From positions 124,001 to 188,000 of the forward strand of contig JWIT01000002.1 of assembly GCA_000949895.1 (NCBI GenBank): a stretch of 64,000 nucleotides of DNA, in the 5' to 3' direction. The stretch is from Agrobacterium arsenijevicii. Lineage in GTDB: Bacteria > Pseudomonadota > Alphaproteobacteria > Rhizobiales > Rhizobiaceae. A model generated the notes under the pieces. That model saw only the letters and a program-made list of their open reading frames with translations. It ran no database searches and was not told the DNA's origin. Shown here piece after piece: positions 44,970 through 54,251 of the stretch; position 1 is the stretch's first letter; each line of letters starts with the position of its first letter. The position numbers were made by a program, and so were the translations under genes.

Positions 44970-46199
44970 TCAAATGGCTTTGGCAATCCGCAGGATCTGC
45001 GACTCGCCGCCGCCGCGCCCTTCGGTCACGGCATAGACCGCTCCGTCAGGCCCGACCTTCACGTCGCGGATGCGCGCTTTGAGCGGTACACGGCTCTCGG
45101 TTGCGACCTTGTCGCCATCCACATGCAGGATGACGAGACCCTGGCTCACCAGACCGCCGACGATGAAAGCGCCCTTCCATTCGGGAATCTGGTCGCCGTC
45201 ATAATAGGCCATGCCGGAGGGGCCGATGACCGGGTCCCAATAATAGACCGGCTGCTCCATGCCCTCTTTGGCGGTTACACCCTGGCCAACCGCCCGGCCG
45301 CTATATTCGATGCCGTAGGTGATGACCGGCCAGCCGTAGTTCAGGCCCGCTTTCGGCATGTTCAGCTCATCGCCGCCCCGCGGACCATGTTCCACGGTCC
45401 AGAGCCTGCCTTGGCCGTCGAGCGCTGCCGCTTGCAGGTTGCGGTGGCCGTAACTCCAGATTTCTGGAAGGGCGTTCTGCTGGCCGGCGAAAGGATTACC
45501 CTCGAAGGCCTTTCCCTGTGCATCGATGCGGAAGACCTTGCCGAGACCGCTCGAAAGTTCCTGTGCCTGCACGCGCGGCGTCGCATCCGAACGTTCGCCG
45601 ACGGTGACGTAAAGCTCGTTGTTCGGCCCGAAAACAAGGCGGGAGCCGAAATGCTTGTCGCCGTCATAGGTCGGCATCTGGCGGAAGATCACCGCGACGT
45701 TTTCAAGTTTCGCCGTGCCGCCCTCTTCGGTCAGCTTTGCCGAGGCGACCGAAGTGCCGTTGCCGCCTTCACGCGGTTCGGAGAAGGAGAAGAAGATGGT
45801 GCGCGATGTTTCGAAATCCGGTGCCAGCGCTATGTCGAGAAGCCCGCCCTGTCCGGCGGATGCGACTTTCGGCACGCCCGCGATCGCAGGTCCGGCCTTG
45901 CCATCGGCTATGATGTGCATCGCACCTTCCTTGGCAGCCACGATCATGCGGCCATCAGGCAGGAATTCCATCGACCAGAGATGCGGCAGTCCCTTGGCAA
46001 TCACGGTTTTTTCGATGTTCGGCTGATTGGTGGCCTGCGGCGCGCGGGTCTGACCCTCGAAGGCCGGTTTCTGATCCGGCGCATTGGGCCGTTTCGTTTC
46101 GGCAGCCGGGGCAGTCTGTGCGTGGGCCGCACCGGCAAGCGGTATGGCGAGCAAGGCGCACAGCATTGTCGAACTCAGAAATCGGTTGTTGCGGAACAT
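44970..46199 (-). CDS. PQQ-dependent sugar dehydrogenase (soluble aldose dehydrogenase type)
   Basis: 409 residues from the ATG at 46199 (AAGGGAG upstream). A signal peptide ends at AHAQ, followed by a low-complexity linker. A six-bladed propeller of the GSDH/YliI family follows: LWSMEFLPDGRMIVAAKEG, then GGLLDIALAPDFETSRTIFF and EHGPRGGDELNMPKAGLNYG, which holds the family's calcium/PQQ-binding region. It would oxidise aldoses in the periplasm. No PQQ synthesis gene is in the window. Confidence 0.9.
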   Translation of the reverse strand: MFRNNRFLSSTMLCALLAIPLAGAAHAQTAPAAETKRPNAPDQKPAFEGQTRAPQATNQPNIEKTVIAKGLPHLWSMEFLPDGRMIVAAKEGAMHIIADGKAGPAIAGVPKVASAGQGGLLDIALAPDFETSRTIFFSFSEPREGGNGTSVASAKLTEEGGTAKLENVAVIFRQMPTYDGDKHFGSRLVFGPNNELYVTVGERSDATPRVQAQELSSGLGKVFRIDAQGKAFEGNPFAGQQNALPEIWSYGHRNLQAAALDGQGRLWTVEHGPRGGDELNMPKAGLNYGWPVITYGIEYSGRAVGQGVTAKEGMEQPVYYWDPVIGPSGMAYYDGDQIPEWKGAFIVGGLVSQGLVILHVDGDKVATESRVPLKARIRDVKVGPDGAVYAVTEGRGGGESQILRIAKAI

Positions 46200-46388
46200 G
46201 GGTCTCCCTTCCTTTGTCTGCATCAGGCAGAGAACAATTTGGGGAGGATTTCGTTTCTTGCGATAGCCTCAAGAAAACTTGATGAGGCCGTGTGCAGACG
46301 GCATGTGCTTTTTTTCATCCATGCGAACTAGTGGGGAACCGCAAGTCCGCGCCCGCGTTTTCCCTCTGGTTACACGGAGGGCGCCGCC

Positions 46389-46574
46389 ATGCAGATCATC
46401 GACAACAAGACCATAGACGGGAACAGAGCCAAGCCGATCCTCAATGTTGCGGAATTCTGCCGCCGTTACCGGCTGGACAAGGCCGAGGAAACACGGTTGA
46501 GAAAACTGTTCGGCGAATTCGCATCCCGGCACGAGCTTTTGATGAATGCACAGCGCAAGCCGACTTTCCGCTGA
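46389..46574 (+). CDS. Small conserved-type protein of unknown function
   Basis: 61 residues with a strong ribosome binding site (GGAGGG) about 9 nt ahead of the ATG. The composition is basic and helical (AEFCRRYRLDKAEETRLRKLF), without signal peptide or membrane segment. It ends exactly where the convergent methyltransferase gene begins its stop codon (no gap). I do not recognise the family; the ribosome binding site and codon use make a real gene likely. Confidence 0.7.
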   Translation: MQIIDNKTIDGNRAKPILNVAEFCRRYRLDKAEETRLRKLFGEFASRHELLMNAQRKPTFR

Positions 46575-47201
46575 TCATTCCTCTTGGTCGAGAGATTTTC
46601 CGAAGATCATGAAGACATCATAACGGGTGTTCTTGCCCATTATTTGATGTGAGGGCTTGCGGATGCCCGGCATCGGCTCGGCGCGCAGCGGCCATTTCAG
46701 AACCACCCGTTTCGTCGCGTTTTCTAGAGCCGCCTCCATCAGTTCAATCTGGTCTGGATCGGAACCCACCAGTTCGCGCAGCACCCGCATCTCCTTTTTT
46801 ACCAGCGCGGTGTTGTGGCGCGGCGGATGCATCGGGTCTACGATCACCACCTCCGGGCAAAGCTCTTTCAGCAGATGCCGTGAATCGCCTTGCAGCAGCG
46901 TCATGCGCGAGGCGGCCTCGGCATAAGCTCCGCCCGCCTCCAATGCGCGGCGAATGCCGTCGGCAAGGTGAGCGTGCATGCCCGGCGAGCGCTCGATCAG
47001 CGTCACATCCGCGCCGAGTGACGCCAGCAGGAAGGCATCCCGCCCAAGCCCCGCCGTGGCGTCCACGATTTTTGGCGTGCGGCCTTTGGTGAAGCCCGCG
47101 GCTTTCGGCAGAGCCTGCCCGCGCCCCTCGCCGGAGCGGAAACGGTGTCCGACCGCACCGCCGACAAAATCCACCACGAAGCTTTCGTCTTGTTCTTTCA
47201 T
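46575..47201 (-). CDS. rsmJ: 16S rRNA m2G1516 methyltransferase RsmJ
   Basis: 208 residues. SAM-binding motif VDATAGLGRDAFLLASLGAD (about residues 46-65), then LIERSPGMHAHLADGIRRAL and the VIVDPMHPPR catalytic-type segment with KWPLRAEPMPG near the end, all matching RsmJ/YhiQ. The protein is shorter at the N-terminus than the enterobacterial enzyme, which is common in alphaproteobacteria. It is 8 bp after the RluA-type gene on the same strand. Confidence 0.88.
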   Translation of the reverse strand: MKEQDESFVVDFVGGAVGHRFRSGEGRGQALPKAAGFTKGRTPKIVDATAGLGRDAFLLASLGADVTLIERSPGMHAHLADGIRRALEAGGAYAEAASRMTLLQGDSRHLLKELCPEVVIVDPMHPPRHNTALVKKEMRVLRELVGSDPDQIELMEAALENATKRVVLKWPLRAEPMPGIRKPSHQIMGKNTRYDVFMIFGKSLDQEE

Positions 47202-47209
47202 CGCAGGCC

Positions 47210-47878
47210 TCAGAACGGGCAGGGCACGGTATAGGTGACGTCGCGGCCATCCGGGTGGCGAAAGCCCACCTCTTGCGCATGCAACATCAGGCGTGGTGCG
47301 GCGGCAAGCGCCTCACCCTCGGCATAAAATTCATCACCGAGGATCGGATGTCCGAGAGCCTTCATATGCACCCGCAATTGATGGGTGCGGCCGGTGAGGG
47401 GGGTAAGTGCCAGCCTTGTCGCGGGAAGCGGCAATCTTTCCAGCACCCGCCACAGGCTTTGCGACGGCTTGCCGTTTTCGTGATCGACGCGGTGGCGCGG
47501 CTTGTTTTCGGGATCGATCGCCAGCGGCAGGTCCACCTTGCCCTCTTCGCCTTCGATCTCTCCCCAGACGACGGCGACATAGGATTTGCGGGTCTGGCGG
47601 TTCTCGAACTGGGCGGCGATTGCCGCATGCGCCTTGCGGTTGAGGGACATCAGCACGATGCCTGATGTATCCTTGTCCAGCCGGTTGATCATCAGCGCTT
47701 TCGGGAACTGTTTCTGCACGCGCGTCAAAAGGCTGTCGGAGAGCGCGGGATCGCGCCCCGGCACCGATAAAAGCCCGCTCGGCTTGTCGAGCACCAGCAG
47801 ATCGTCATCCCGGTGCACGATAGTGAGCCACGGTTCGAGCGGCGGATTATAGACGGGATTGGAAAGCTCAGATGACAT
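47210..47878 (-). CDS. rluA: RluA-family pseudouridine synthase
   Basis: 222 residues. DDLLVLDKPSGLLSVPGRD near residue 25 and the catalytic Asp in NRLDKDTSGIVLMSLN (about residue 68) are the RluA hallmarks. LTPLTGRTHQLRVHMKALGHPILGD is split here by its turn but complete in the gene. Length and the lack of an S4 domain fit RluA itself (23S rRNA U746 and tRNA U32) rather than RluC/D. It is followed by rsmJ, giving a small RNA-modification operon. Confidence 0.88.
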   Translation of the reverse strand: MSSELSNPVYNPPLEPWLTIVHRDDDLLVLDKPSGLLSVPGRDPALSDSLLTRVQKQFPKALMINRLDKDTSGIVLMSLNRKAHAAIAAQFENRQTRKSYVAVVWGEIEGEEGKVDLPLAIDPENKPRHRVDHENGKPSQSLWRVLERLPLPATRLALTPLTGRTHQLRVHMKALGHPILGDEFYAEGEALAAAPRLMLHAQEVGFRHPDGRDVTYTVPCPF

Positions 47879-47934
47879 TGCGCTTCCTTAGCACAAATCG
47901 CGCAGCGGGCCAGATGCCAGTCCGCAATATGATA

Positions 47935-48522
47935 TTAGTCCGGAATATGGAGATTGACGCGCCCGCTGGTCAGATCGCTGATGACCCGTGTCAGGCGTTC
48001 CGCTTCCTCTGCGGGAACCGAAAGCAGCATATCCGCGCCGGTGCCGGTGAAATCCTCCCGCTCCAACCGCAGGTTCTGTGTGGCGGAGAGGCGCGATTTC
48101 ACCAGTGCCAGATCGGAGAAAGGGCAGCTCAGCGTCGCGCTGACATAGGCGATGATCGGTGAGGTTTCGCCGAGCCGAAGGCAGGCCGCCGCGGTGCCGC
48201 CATAGGCGCGCATGAGGCCGCCGCTGCCGAGCAGAATGCCGCCGAACCAGCGGATGACGAGAACCGCGACATTGTCCAGCACCTGACCGTCGATGGCCTG
48301 AAGGATCGGTTTTCCCGCCGTGCCGGAAGGTTCGCCGTCATCGCTGAAACGATAGGTCTGGCCGGTTCGCCATGCCCAGCAATTGTGGTTCGCATCAAGG
48401 TCAGAATGCGCCGCAAGAAAGTTCTTCGCTTCCTCCTCGCCGGTTACCGGTGCGGCAAAGGCAATGAAGCGGCTTTTCTTGATATCCTGCGAAAAGGTGA
48501 CGGGGCGGTCGAGCGTGAACAT
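47935..48522 (-). CDS. IMPACT/YigZ-family protein
   Basis: 195 residues from the ATG at 48522; the frame continues upstream, but that part overlaps the flavoprotein gene and looks non-coding. The UPF0029 hallmarks are SDDGEPSGTAGKPILQAI and VLVIRWFGGILLGSGGLMRAY. The C-terminal DUF1949-type domain is present. The family is linked to translation and stress control (IMPACT in eukaryotes), and bacterial function is not settled. It is divergent from the flavoprotein gene with 52 bp between. Confidence 0.9.
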   Translation of the reverse strand: MFTLDRPVTFSQDIKKSRFIAFAAPVTGEEEAKNFLAAHSDLDANHNCWAWRTGQTYRFSDDGEPSGTAGKPILQAIDGQVLDNVAVLVIRWFGGILLGSGGLMRAYGGTAAACLRLGETSPIIAYVSATLSCPFSDLALVKSRLSATQNLRLEREDFTGTGADMLLSVPAEEAERLTRVISDLTSGRVNLHIPD

Positions 48523-48574
48523 GCGCGTTTCAATATCGCATATATTCGCGCGCGGAAATCGGTATAAGGCCACG

Positions 48575-49819
48575 ATGGCGAAGATGTCGATGGAGACGGT
48601 TTTGGAGAAGGCAAGGCAGGTCGCGATTGTCGGCGGCGGGCCGGCGGGCCTGATGGCTGCCGAAGTGCTGTCTGCGGCAGGCCATGCCGTGACGGTGTTC
48701 GAGGCGATGCCGACCGTCGCACGCAAATTGCTGATGGCCGGAAAATCCGGTCTCAACATCACCCATGCGGAAGATTACGGCAATTTCCTTCACCGTTTTG
48801 GCGATGCCGAGCCGCGGTTGCGCGCCGCCCTTGATGATTTCACGCCCGACATGCTGCGCGACTGGGCGCATGGGCTTGGGCAGGAAACCTTCGTCGGCAC
48901 GTCTGGCCGGGTGTTTCCAACCGCCATGAAAGCCTCGCCGCTGTTGCGGGCATGGCTTGCCCGGCTGGAAGCGCAGGATGTCGTTATCAAGACGAGACAT
49001 CGCTGGACGGGTTTTTCCGACGACAGGCTGGTTTTTGCAACGCCCGAAGGCGAGGTTTCCGTCAAGGCCGATGCCGTTCTTCTGGCGTTTGGCGGCGCAA
49101 GCTGGCCGCGTCTCGGTTCCGATGCCACATGGGTGCCGGCACTTGCGGCGGAAGGCGTGGAGCTTAACCCTTTCCGCCCCGCCAATTGCGGTTTTGACGT
49201 CGACTGGAGCGATGTTTTCTGGCAGCGTTTTGCCGGTGAGGCGCTGAAATCCGTCATTACCATTTCCCCGGCCGGAGCGTTTCAGGGCGAGTTCGTGATC
49301 ACGGAACACGGCATAGAGGGCAGCGTCGTTTACGCCCATTCCGCCGCACTTCGCGACCAGCTGGAACAGACGGGCAAGGCGACACTCGCCGTCGATCTGG
49401 CGCCGGGCCGTACCGTGGAACGCTTGAGCCTGGATCTGGCAAAGCTTGGCCGCAAGGAGAGTTTTGCAAACCGGCTGCGAAAGGCCGCCGGCCTGTCGGC
49501 CGTGAAGGTTGGGCTTCTGCGGGAAATCTTTCCCGATATATCCACCATGCCTGATGATCTTGTCGCCGCAAGAATTAAACATGCGGAGATACCGCTTGCG
49601 CGGACGCGACCAATTGCCGAGGCGATTTCATCGGCCGGCGGCGTTGACTGGCATGGTCTCAATGAGAACTACATGCTGGAAAAGCTCCCCGGCATCTTTG
49701 CTGCCGGGGAAATGCTGGATTGGGAGGCACCGACTGGCGGTTATCTGCTGACGGCCTGTTTCGCCACCGGCAGGGCCGCCGCCGCCGGCATGGCCAAATG
49801 GCTCGAAGGCTCAGCCTAG
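48575..49819 (+). CDS. HI0933/YhiN-type NAD(P)/FAD-dependent flavoprotein
   Basis: 414 residues from the ATG at 48575; ATGs at 48584 and 48590 are alternatives. FAD-binding VAIVGGGPAGLMAAEVLSAA at the start is followed by KLLMAGKSGLNITHAED, the HI0933 family signature, and a C-terminal FAD segment GIFAAGEMLDWEAPTGGYLL. The physiological substrate is unknown. Its stop codon shares the CTAG sequence with the stop of the convergent ABC ATPase gene. Confidence 0.9.
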   Translation: MAKMSMETVLEKARQVAIVGGGPAGLMAAEVLSAAGHAVTVFEAMPTVARKLLMAGKSGLNITHAEDYGNFLHRFGDAEPRLRAALDDFTPDMLRDWAHGLGQETFVGTSGRVFPTAMKASPLLRAWLARLEAQDVVIKTRHRWTGFSDDRLVFATPEGEVSVKADAVLLAFGGASWPRLGSDATWVPALAAEGVELNPFRPANCGFDVDWSDVFWQRFAGEALKSVITISPAGAFQGEFVITEHGIEGSVVYAHSAALRDQLEQTGKATLAVDLAPGRTVERLSLDLAKLGRKESFANRLRKAAGLSAVKVGLLREIFPDISTMPDDLVAARIKHAEIPLARTRPIAEAISSAGGVDWHGLNENYMLEKLPGIFAAGEMLDWEAPTGGYLLTACFATGRAAAAGMAKWLEGSA

Positions 49820-50871
49820 CCGGCTTCGGCCAATTGCTTTTCCGCGCTTGGCGTGGTCCTGACGAGGCAGCGCATGATGGCGTCAGTGGTGACTGAGCCA
49901 AGTGCCTTGCCGTTTTCACCGACGACGACGGCGCTGGCGACATCCTCCCGGACGAGCGCGCGCAGGCCTTCCTCGACGGTCATGTCCGCATCGAGCTGAA
50001 GACGCGACTGGCCGGAGAATTCCGGTTCGACGATGGCGCCGAGGCGAATGACCCGGCCGCGATTGACCTCTTCCACGAAGGCTTCGATATAGCTGTCCGC
50101 CGGGCTCATGACGATTTCGGCGGCGGTACCCTGCTGGATGATTTCGCCATCACGCAGGATGGCGATCTTGTCTCCCAGCCGCAGGGCCTCGTCCAGATCG
50201 TGCGTGATGAAGACGACGGTCTTCTTCAGCTCTTTCTGCAATTCCAGCAGTACGGTCTGCATGTCGACGCGGATGAGCGGATCGAGCGCCGAATAGGCCT
50301 CGTCCATCAGCAGGATTTCGGCGTTGTTGGTCAGTGCCCGGGCCAGACCCACGCGCTGCTGCATGCCACCGGAAAGCTGGTTCGGATAATGGCTCGAAAA
50401 GCCTTCCAGCCCCACCCGCTTGATCCAGACGTCGGCCTTTTCTTCCCGCTCGCCCTTGTCGACGCCCTGAACCTCCAGGCCGTAGACGACATTTTGCAGC
50501 ACGTTGCGGTGTGGCAGCAGGCCGAATTTCTGGAACACCATCGCTGTCTTGTGGCGGCGAAATTCCAGAAGTTCAGCTTCGTTCAGGCGGCACACATCGG
50601 TGCCGCCATAAAGGATTTCGCCGGCTGTCGGGTCGATCAGGCGGTTGACGTGGCGGATCAGTGTCGACTTTCCCGAGCCGGAAAGCCCCATGATGACGGT
50701 GATCTGCCCGCCCGGCATGGTGATGTTGATGTCGCTGAGGCCGAGCACATGGCCGTGCTTGGCGTTCAGTTCCGACTTGGACATGCCGCCCTTTACGGCG
50801 TCGATGTAGTTTTCCGCCTTGGAGCCGAAAATCTTGTAAAGGCTGCGGATTTCGATCGATTGACTAGCCAT
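49816..50871 (-). CDS. proV: Glycine betaine/proline-type ABC transporter ATPase
   Basis: 351 residues from the ATG at 50871, which overlaps the permease stop by 8 bp. Walker A is GLSGSGKSTLIRHVNRL, the signature is LSGGMQQRVGLARAL and Walker B is ILLMDEAYSALDP. Two C-terminal CBS domains, which in the family sense ionic strength or membrane state, follow the ATPase part. The length matches ProV/ChoV. Imports an osmoprotectant or choline. Confidence 0.92.
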   Translation of the reverse strand: MASQSIEIRSLYKIFGSKAENYIDAVKGGMSKSELNAKHGHVLGLSDINITMPGGQITVIMGLSGSGKSTLIRHVNRLIDPTAGEILYGGTDVCRLNEAELLEFRRHKTAMVFQKFGLLPHRNVLQNVVYGLEVQGVDKGEREEKADVWIKRVGLEGFSSHYPNQLSGGMQQRVGLARALTNNAEILLMDEAYSALDPLIRVDMQTVLLELQKELKKTVVFITHDLDEALRLGDKIAILRDGEIIQQGTAAEIVMSPADSYIEAFVEEVNRGRVIRLGAIVEPEFSGQSRLQLDADMTVEEGLRALVREDVASAVVVGENGKALGSVTTDAIMRCLVRTTPSAEKQLAEAG

Positions 50872-51751
50872 GCGCCACTTCCCGGTGTTTTTGCAGACGA
50901 AGGCCATAGGCCTGGCTGATGCGGTCGAAGATGATGGCGATGCCGACGATTGCTAGGCCGTTGAACACGCCGAGCGTGAAATACTGGTTGGCGATTGCCT
51001 TCAGAACCGGCTGGCCGAGGCCCTGCACGCCGATCATGGAGGCGATGACGACCATGGCGAGCGCCATCATGATTGTCTGGTTGATGCCCGCCATGATGGT
51101 CGGAAGCGCCAGCGGCAGCTGCACCTTGAACAGCTTCTGGCGCTTGGAGGAGCCGAAAGCATCTGCCGCTTCGAGAACATCCCGGTCGACCATGCGGATG
51201 CCGAGATTGGTAAGCCGGATCATCGGCGGAATGGCGTAGATCACGACGGCGATGACACCAGGCACGCGGCCAATGCCAAGCAGCATGACGACGGGAATGA
51301 GGTAAACGAAACTCGGCATCGTCTGCATCACGTCAAGGATGGGGTTGACGATACTCTGCAGGCGGTTGGACCGTGCCATGGCGATGCCGATCGGCAGGCC
51401 GACGACGATGGACAGCACGGCGCAGACGAAGATCATCGAGATCGTCTTCATCGTGTCTTCCCACATGCCGAACCAGCCGATCGCAAACAGGATACCGCAA
51501 CAGAGCGCAACAATGGTGGCGCTGCGGCTGGCAAACCAGGCGAGCACACCGACAATAATAATAACGACCGGCCACGGTGCGCCGATCAAAAGCCTTTCCG
51601 CCCAGATGAGGAAGCTCTGAAGGGGGGTAAACAGCCCCTCTATCGCGCTGCCATAGGTTCGGGTGAATGCCCGGAAGCCCTCGTCGATCACTTTTTTCAG
51701 CGCGCGCAGGGCATCATCATTCATGGCCGGAAATTTAAAAAGCCAATCCAT
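50864..51751 (-). CDS. proW: Glycine betaine/proline-type ABC transporter permease
   Basis: 295 residues from the ATG at 51751 (GGAGAACAGGAT upstream). Several membrane helices and the EAA-like loop DVLEAADAFGSSKRQKLFKV. MDWLFKFPAMNDDALRALKK at the N-terminus is usual for the ProW/ChoW group. It lies between the ATPase and binding-protein genes in the operon order X-W-V. Confidence 0.92.
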   Translation of the reverse strand: MDWLFKFPAMNDDALRALKKVIDEGFRAFTRTYGSAIEGLFTPLQSFLIWAERLLIGAPWPVVIIIVGVLAWFASRSATIVALCCGILFAIGWFGMWEDTMKTISMIFVCAVLSIVVGLPIGIAMARSNRLQSIVNPILDVMQTMPSFVYLIPVVMLLGIGRVPGVIAVVIYAIPPMIRLTNLGIRMVDRDVLEAADAFGSSKRQKLFKVQLPLALPTIMAGINQTIMMALAMVVIASMIGVQGLGQPVLKAIANQYFTLGVFNGLAIVGIAIIFDRISQAYGLRLQKHREVAHG

Positions 51752-51976
51752 ATCCTGTTCTCCATGACGAACCGGAGGCGGGGACCGATATCCTCCGCAC
51801 TCCGGGAGTAAAATCGCCAGAGCGCCGCGCATCTGCTTATACGCCAGACGGGACGCTCTATCTTGTTGAACCGGCGCTTCACGCCTTGCGAAAACCGCAA
51901 GGGGATTTCAGCGCCGATCCGGCGTGGCGCCGCCATTGGCGGACGCCTTCTGCCGGGCAGATATGTCGCCCCGTCC

Positions 51977-52975
51977 TTAGAGGGCGGCCTTGACCTTCTG
52001 GGCGACGTCAGGAGAAACCCAGCCCGACCAGAGGGCTTCGTTTTCCTTCAGGAAGTGCTTGGCGCCATCTTCGCCGGTCGCCTGATTGTCGGTCATCCAG
52101 GCAATCAGCTTGTTGACGGTGGCGTTGGTCCAGGCGCGCTTGTTCAGGTAATCCATGGCCGGGCCGGCGCGGTCGGCGAAGCTTTTGCTGACCAGCGTCT
52201 GCACGTCGTCAACCTGCCATGCATTGGGCTTCGGGTCAGGACAATCGGCAATCGAGGTGCAACGCTTCCATTCGCCCGCATCATAGTCGGTGCCGAAGCC
52301 GAGCTTCACCATTTCATATTTGCCGAGCAGCGAAGTCGGTGCCCAGTAATAACCAACCCATGGCTGCTTGGCTTCGTAAGCCTTGGCAATCGAGCCGTCC
52401 AAACCGGCGGCGGAGCCGGTGTCGACGAGGGTGAAGCCGGCCTTTTCGCCGCCGAAAGCCTTGAAGAGCTGGGCAGTAACAACCGTGCCGCCCCAACCCT
52501 GCGGGCCGTTGAATACGGCGCCCTTTGCCTTGTCTTCAGGCGAGGGGAAAAGTTCCGGATGTTTGAAGAGATCAGGAATGCTCTTGATGCCGGGATTTGC
52601 GTCGGCAAAATATTTCGGAATCCACCAGCCCTGTACAGCGCCGTCCGACAAGATCTTGGCAGCCGCGACGACCTTGCCGCCTTCAAGTCCCTGCTTGACG
52701 ATTTCCGGCTGCAGGCTGACCCAGGCTTCCGGTGCGATGTCCGGCTGGCCCTTTTCGGCCATGGAGGTCAATGTCGGTACGGTGTCGCCGGTGACGATTT
52801 CGGCGGAGCAGCCGTAGCCTTTTTCAAGAATGAGCTTGTCGAGATTGGCGGCGACTTCGGCGGATTGCCAGTTCATGCTGGCGATTGTGACGTTTCCGCA
52901 GTCGGCAGCATAGGCTGCACCGCCTGAAAAGGCGAAACCGGCGGAAAGAATTGTGGCACCCAAAAGTATTTTCAT
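51977..52975 (-). CDS. proX: Osmoprotectant-binding periplasmic protein
   Basis: 332 residues with a signal peptide ending at AYAA. The mature OpuAC-type protein begins CGNVTIASMNWQSAEVAANL and continues with PDIAPEAWVSLQPEIVKQGL and aromatic-rich PWVGYYWAPTSLLGKYEMVK, typical of ligand cages for quaternary amines. Choline versus betaine cannot be decided by eye. The 225 bp before proW contain no gene but leave room for a hairpin or a second promoter. Confidence 0.9.
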   Translation of the reverse strand: MKILLGATILSAGFAFSGGAAYAADCGNVTIASMNWQSAEVAANLDKLILEKGYGCSAEIVTGDTVPTLTSMAEKGQPDIAPEAWVSLQPEIVKQGLEGGKVVAAAKILSDGAVQGWWIPKYFADANPGIKSIPDLFKHPELFPSPEDKAKGAVFNGPQGWGGTVVTAQLFKAFGGEKAGFTLVDTGSAAGLDGSIAKAYEAKQPWVGYYWAPTSLLGKYEMVKLGFGTDYDAGEWKRCTSIADCPDPKPNAWQVDDVQTLVSKSFADRAGPAMDYLNKRAWTNATVNKLIAWMTDNQATGEDGAKHFLKENEALWSGWVSPDVAQKVKAAL

Positions 52976-53174
52976 TTTTGTTCCCTCTGGTCGCGGTGTG
53001 GCGGAGACCGGACGCAGACGGCACCGCCACCGTCAGCCCTCGTATTGAGCGTTAATAATTCCTTCGTTGCCGTTCCGTTTGCGGCAATTTCTGGCGTATT
53101 GAGGATGGCAATTATCAATCAATCGCCCGGCTCGGTTGCCGAATTTATAAAATTTGCGACATGCGTCCGCCGGC

Positions 53175-54119
53175 TCAGTAGCCGCGCTCCATATCGATGG
53201 TTTCCGGCAGGGCGCCCGTTTTACGCCATGTCCTGATATTGCCGGCCACGATCCTTGCCGAGCTTTCCCGGCTTGTCGGCGCGGAAATATGCGGCAGGAC
53301 GGTGACCTTCGGGTGCTGCCAGAAAGTGGAATCCACCGGCAGCGGCTCCTGTTCGAACACGTCGAGAACCGCATGTGAAATTTGCCCGGATTGAAGTGCC
53401 GCAATCAGGTCGTCGGCGACGATGACAGCTCCACGGGCAAAATTGATGAGGGCTGCGCCTTTTTTCATTGTGGCGAAGCGGTCTGTATTCAGAAGGCCAC
53501 GCGTCGCATCGGTGAGCGGCACCAGGCAGACGAGAATGTCGCTTTTCTCAAGCAAGCCTTGCAGCCCGTCATCACCCGTCAGCGTTTCCACCCCGTCGAT
53601 GGCTTTGGCCGAGCGGCTCCAGCCGGCAACGTTGAAACCCGCGTGGCGCAGGCGTTCCGCAGCAGCCGTGCCGAGAGCGCCAAGGCCGAGGAGACCGATG
53701 GTCATCTCGCTCGGATGGCGATAATCGAGTTCTTGCCAGAGAGCTTTTTGCTGGTTTTCGCGATAGGCCGGCATGTCGCGTTGCAAGTAATAGGTCCATG
53801 CCAGCACGGCCTCCGCCATGACGCGTGAAAGCTCCGGGTCTTTCAGCCTGACGATCGGCGGTGCCTTGTCTCCCAGTTCCAGCACGAGCCGTTCGACACC
53901 CGCCCACAGGCTGTGGATCCAGGAAAGGCCCGGCAATGCGGCAATATCGGCCGGATCGGGGTTGGCAACGATGGCGAAGTCTACCGCGCGTTTCTGCTCC
54001 GCGCTCAATTCGGAGAAGCAGAGAATTTCCTCTTCCGGCATGGCGGCACAAAGCGCCTGCTTCCAGACGGCCTCCGTCTGCGCATTCATCCGCGAAACAA
54101 AGGCGATAGGTGATGGCAT
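53175..54119 (-). CDS. ghrA: Glyoxylate/hydroxypyruvate reductase A-like dehydrogenase
   Basis: 314 residues from the ATG at 54119. D-2-hydroxyacid dehydrogenase fold: NAD-binding GLLGLGALGTAAAERLRHAG (about residue 140), the Arg in LINFARGAVIVADDL and the Asp/Glu-His set in LDVFEQEPLPVDSTFWQHPK and PHISAPT. The short N-terminal part and HSLWAGVERLV fit GhrA. It is monocistronic with respect to neighbours and ends 132 bp from nothing but the osmoprotectant promoter region. Confidence 0.88.
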   Translation of the reverse strand: MPSPIAFVSRMNAQTEAVWKQALCAAMPEEEILCFSELSAEQKRAVDFAIVANPDPADIAALPGLSWIHSLWAGVERLVLELGDKAPPIVRLKDPELSRVMAEAVLAWTYYLQRDMPAYRENQQKALWQELDYRHPSEMTIGLLGLGALGTAAAERLRHAGFNVAGWSRSAKAIDGVETLTGDDGLQGLLEKSDILVCLVPLTDATRGLLNTDRFATMKKGAALINFARGAVIVADDLIAALQSGQISHAVLDVFEQEPLPVDSTFWQHPKVTVLPHISAPTSRESSARIVAGNIRTWRKTGALPETIDMERGY

Positions 54120-54251
54120 GAAACTGGTCCTGCTTGCTGGCGATTGGTTGATCGCCAACAATGCGCAATTTTGCAGGCAATGCCATAGGTGGGATGGAGG
54201 AATTTGTGTCGCAAAAAGAACGGCCCGGTTTTCACCGGGCCGCTTCAACAT

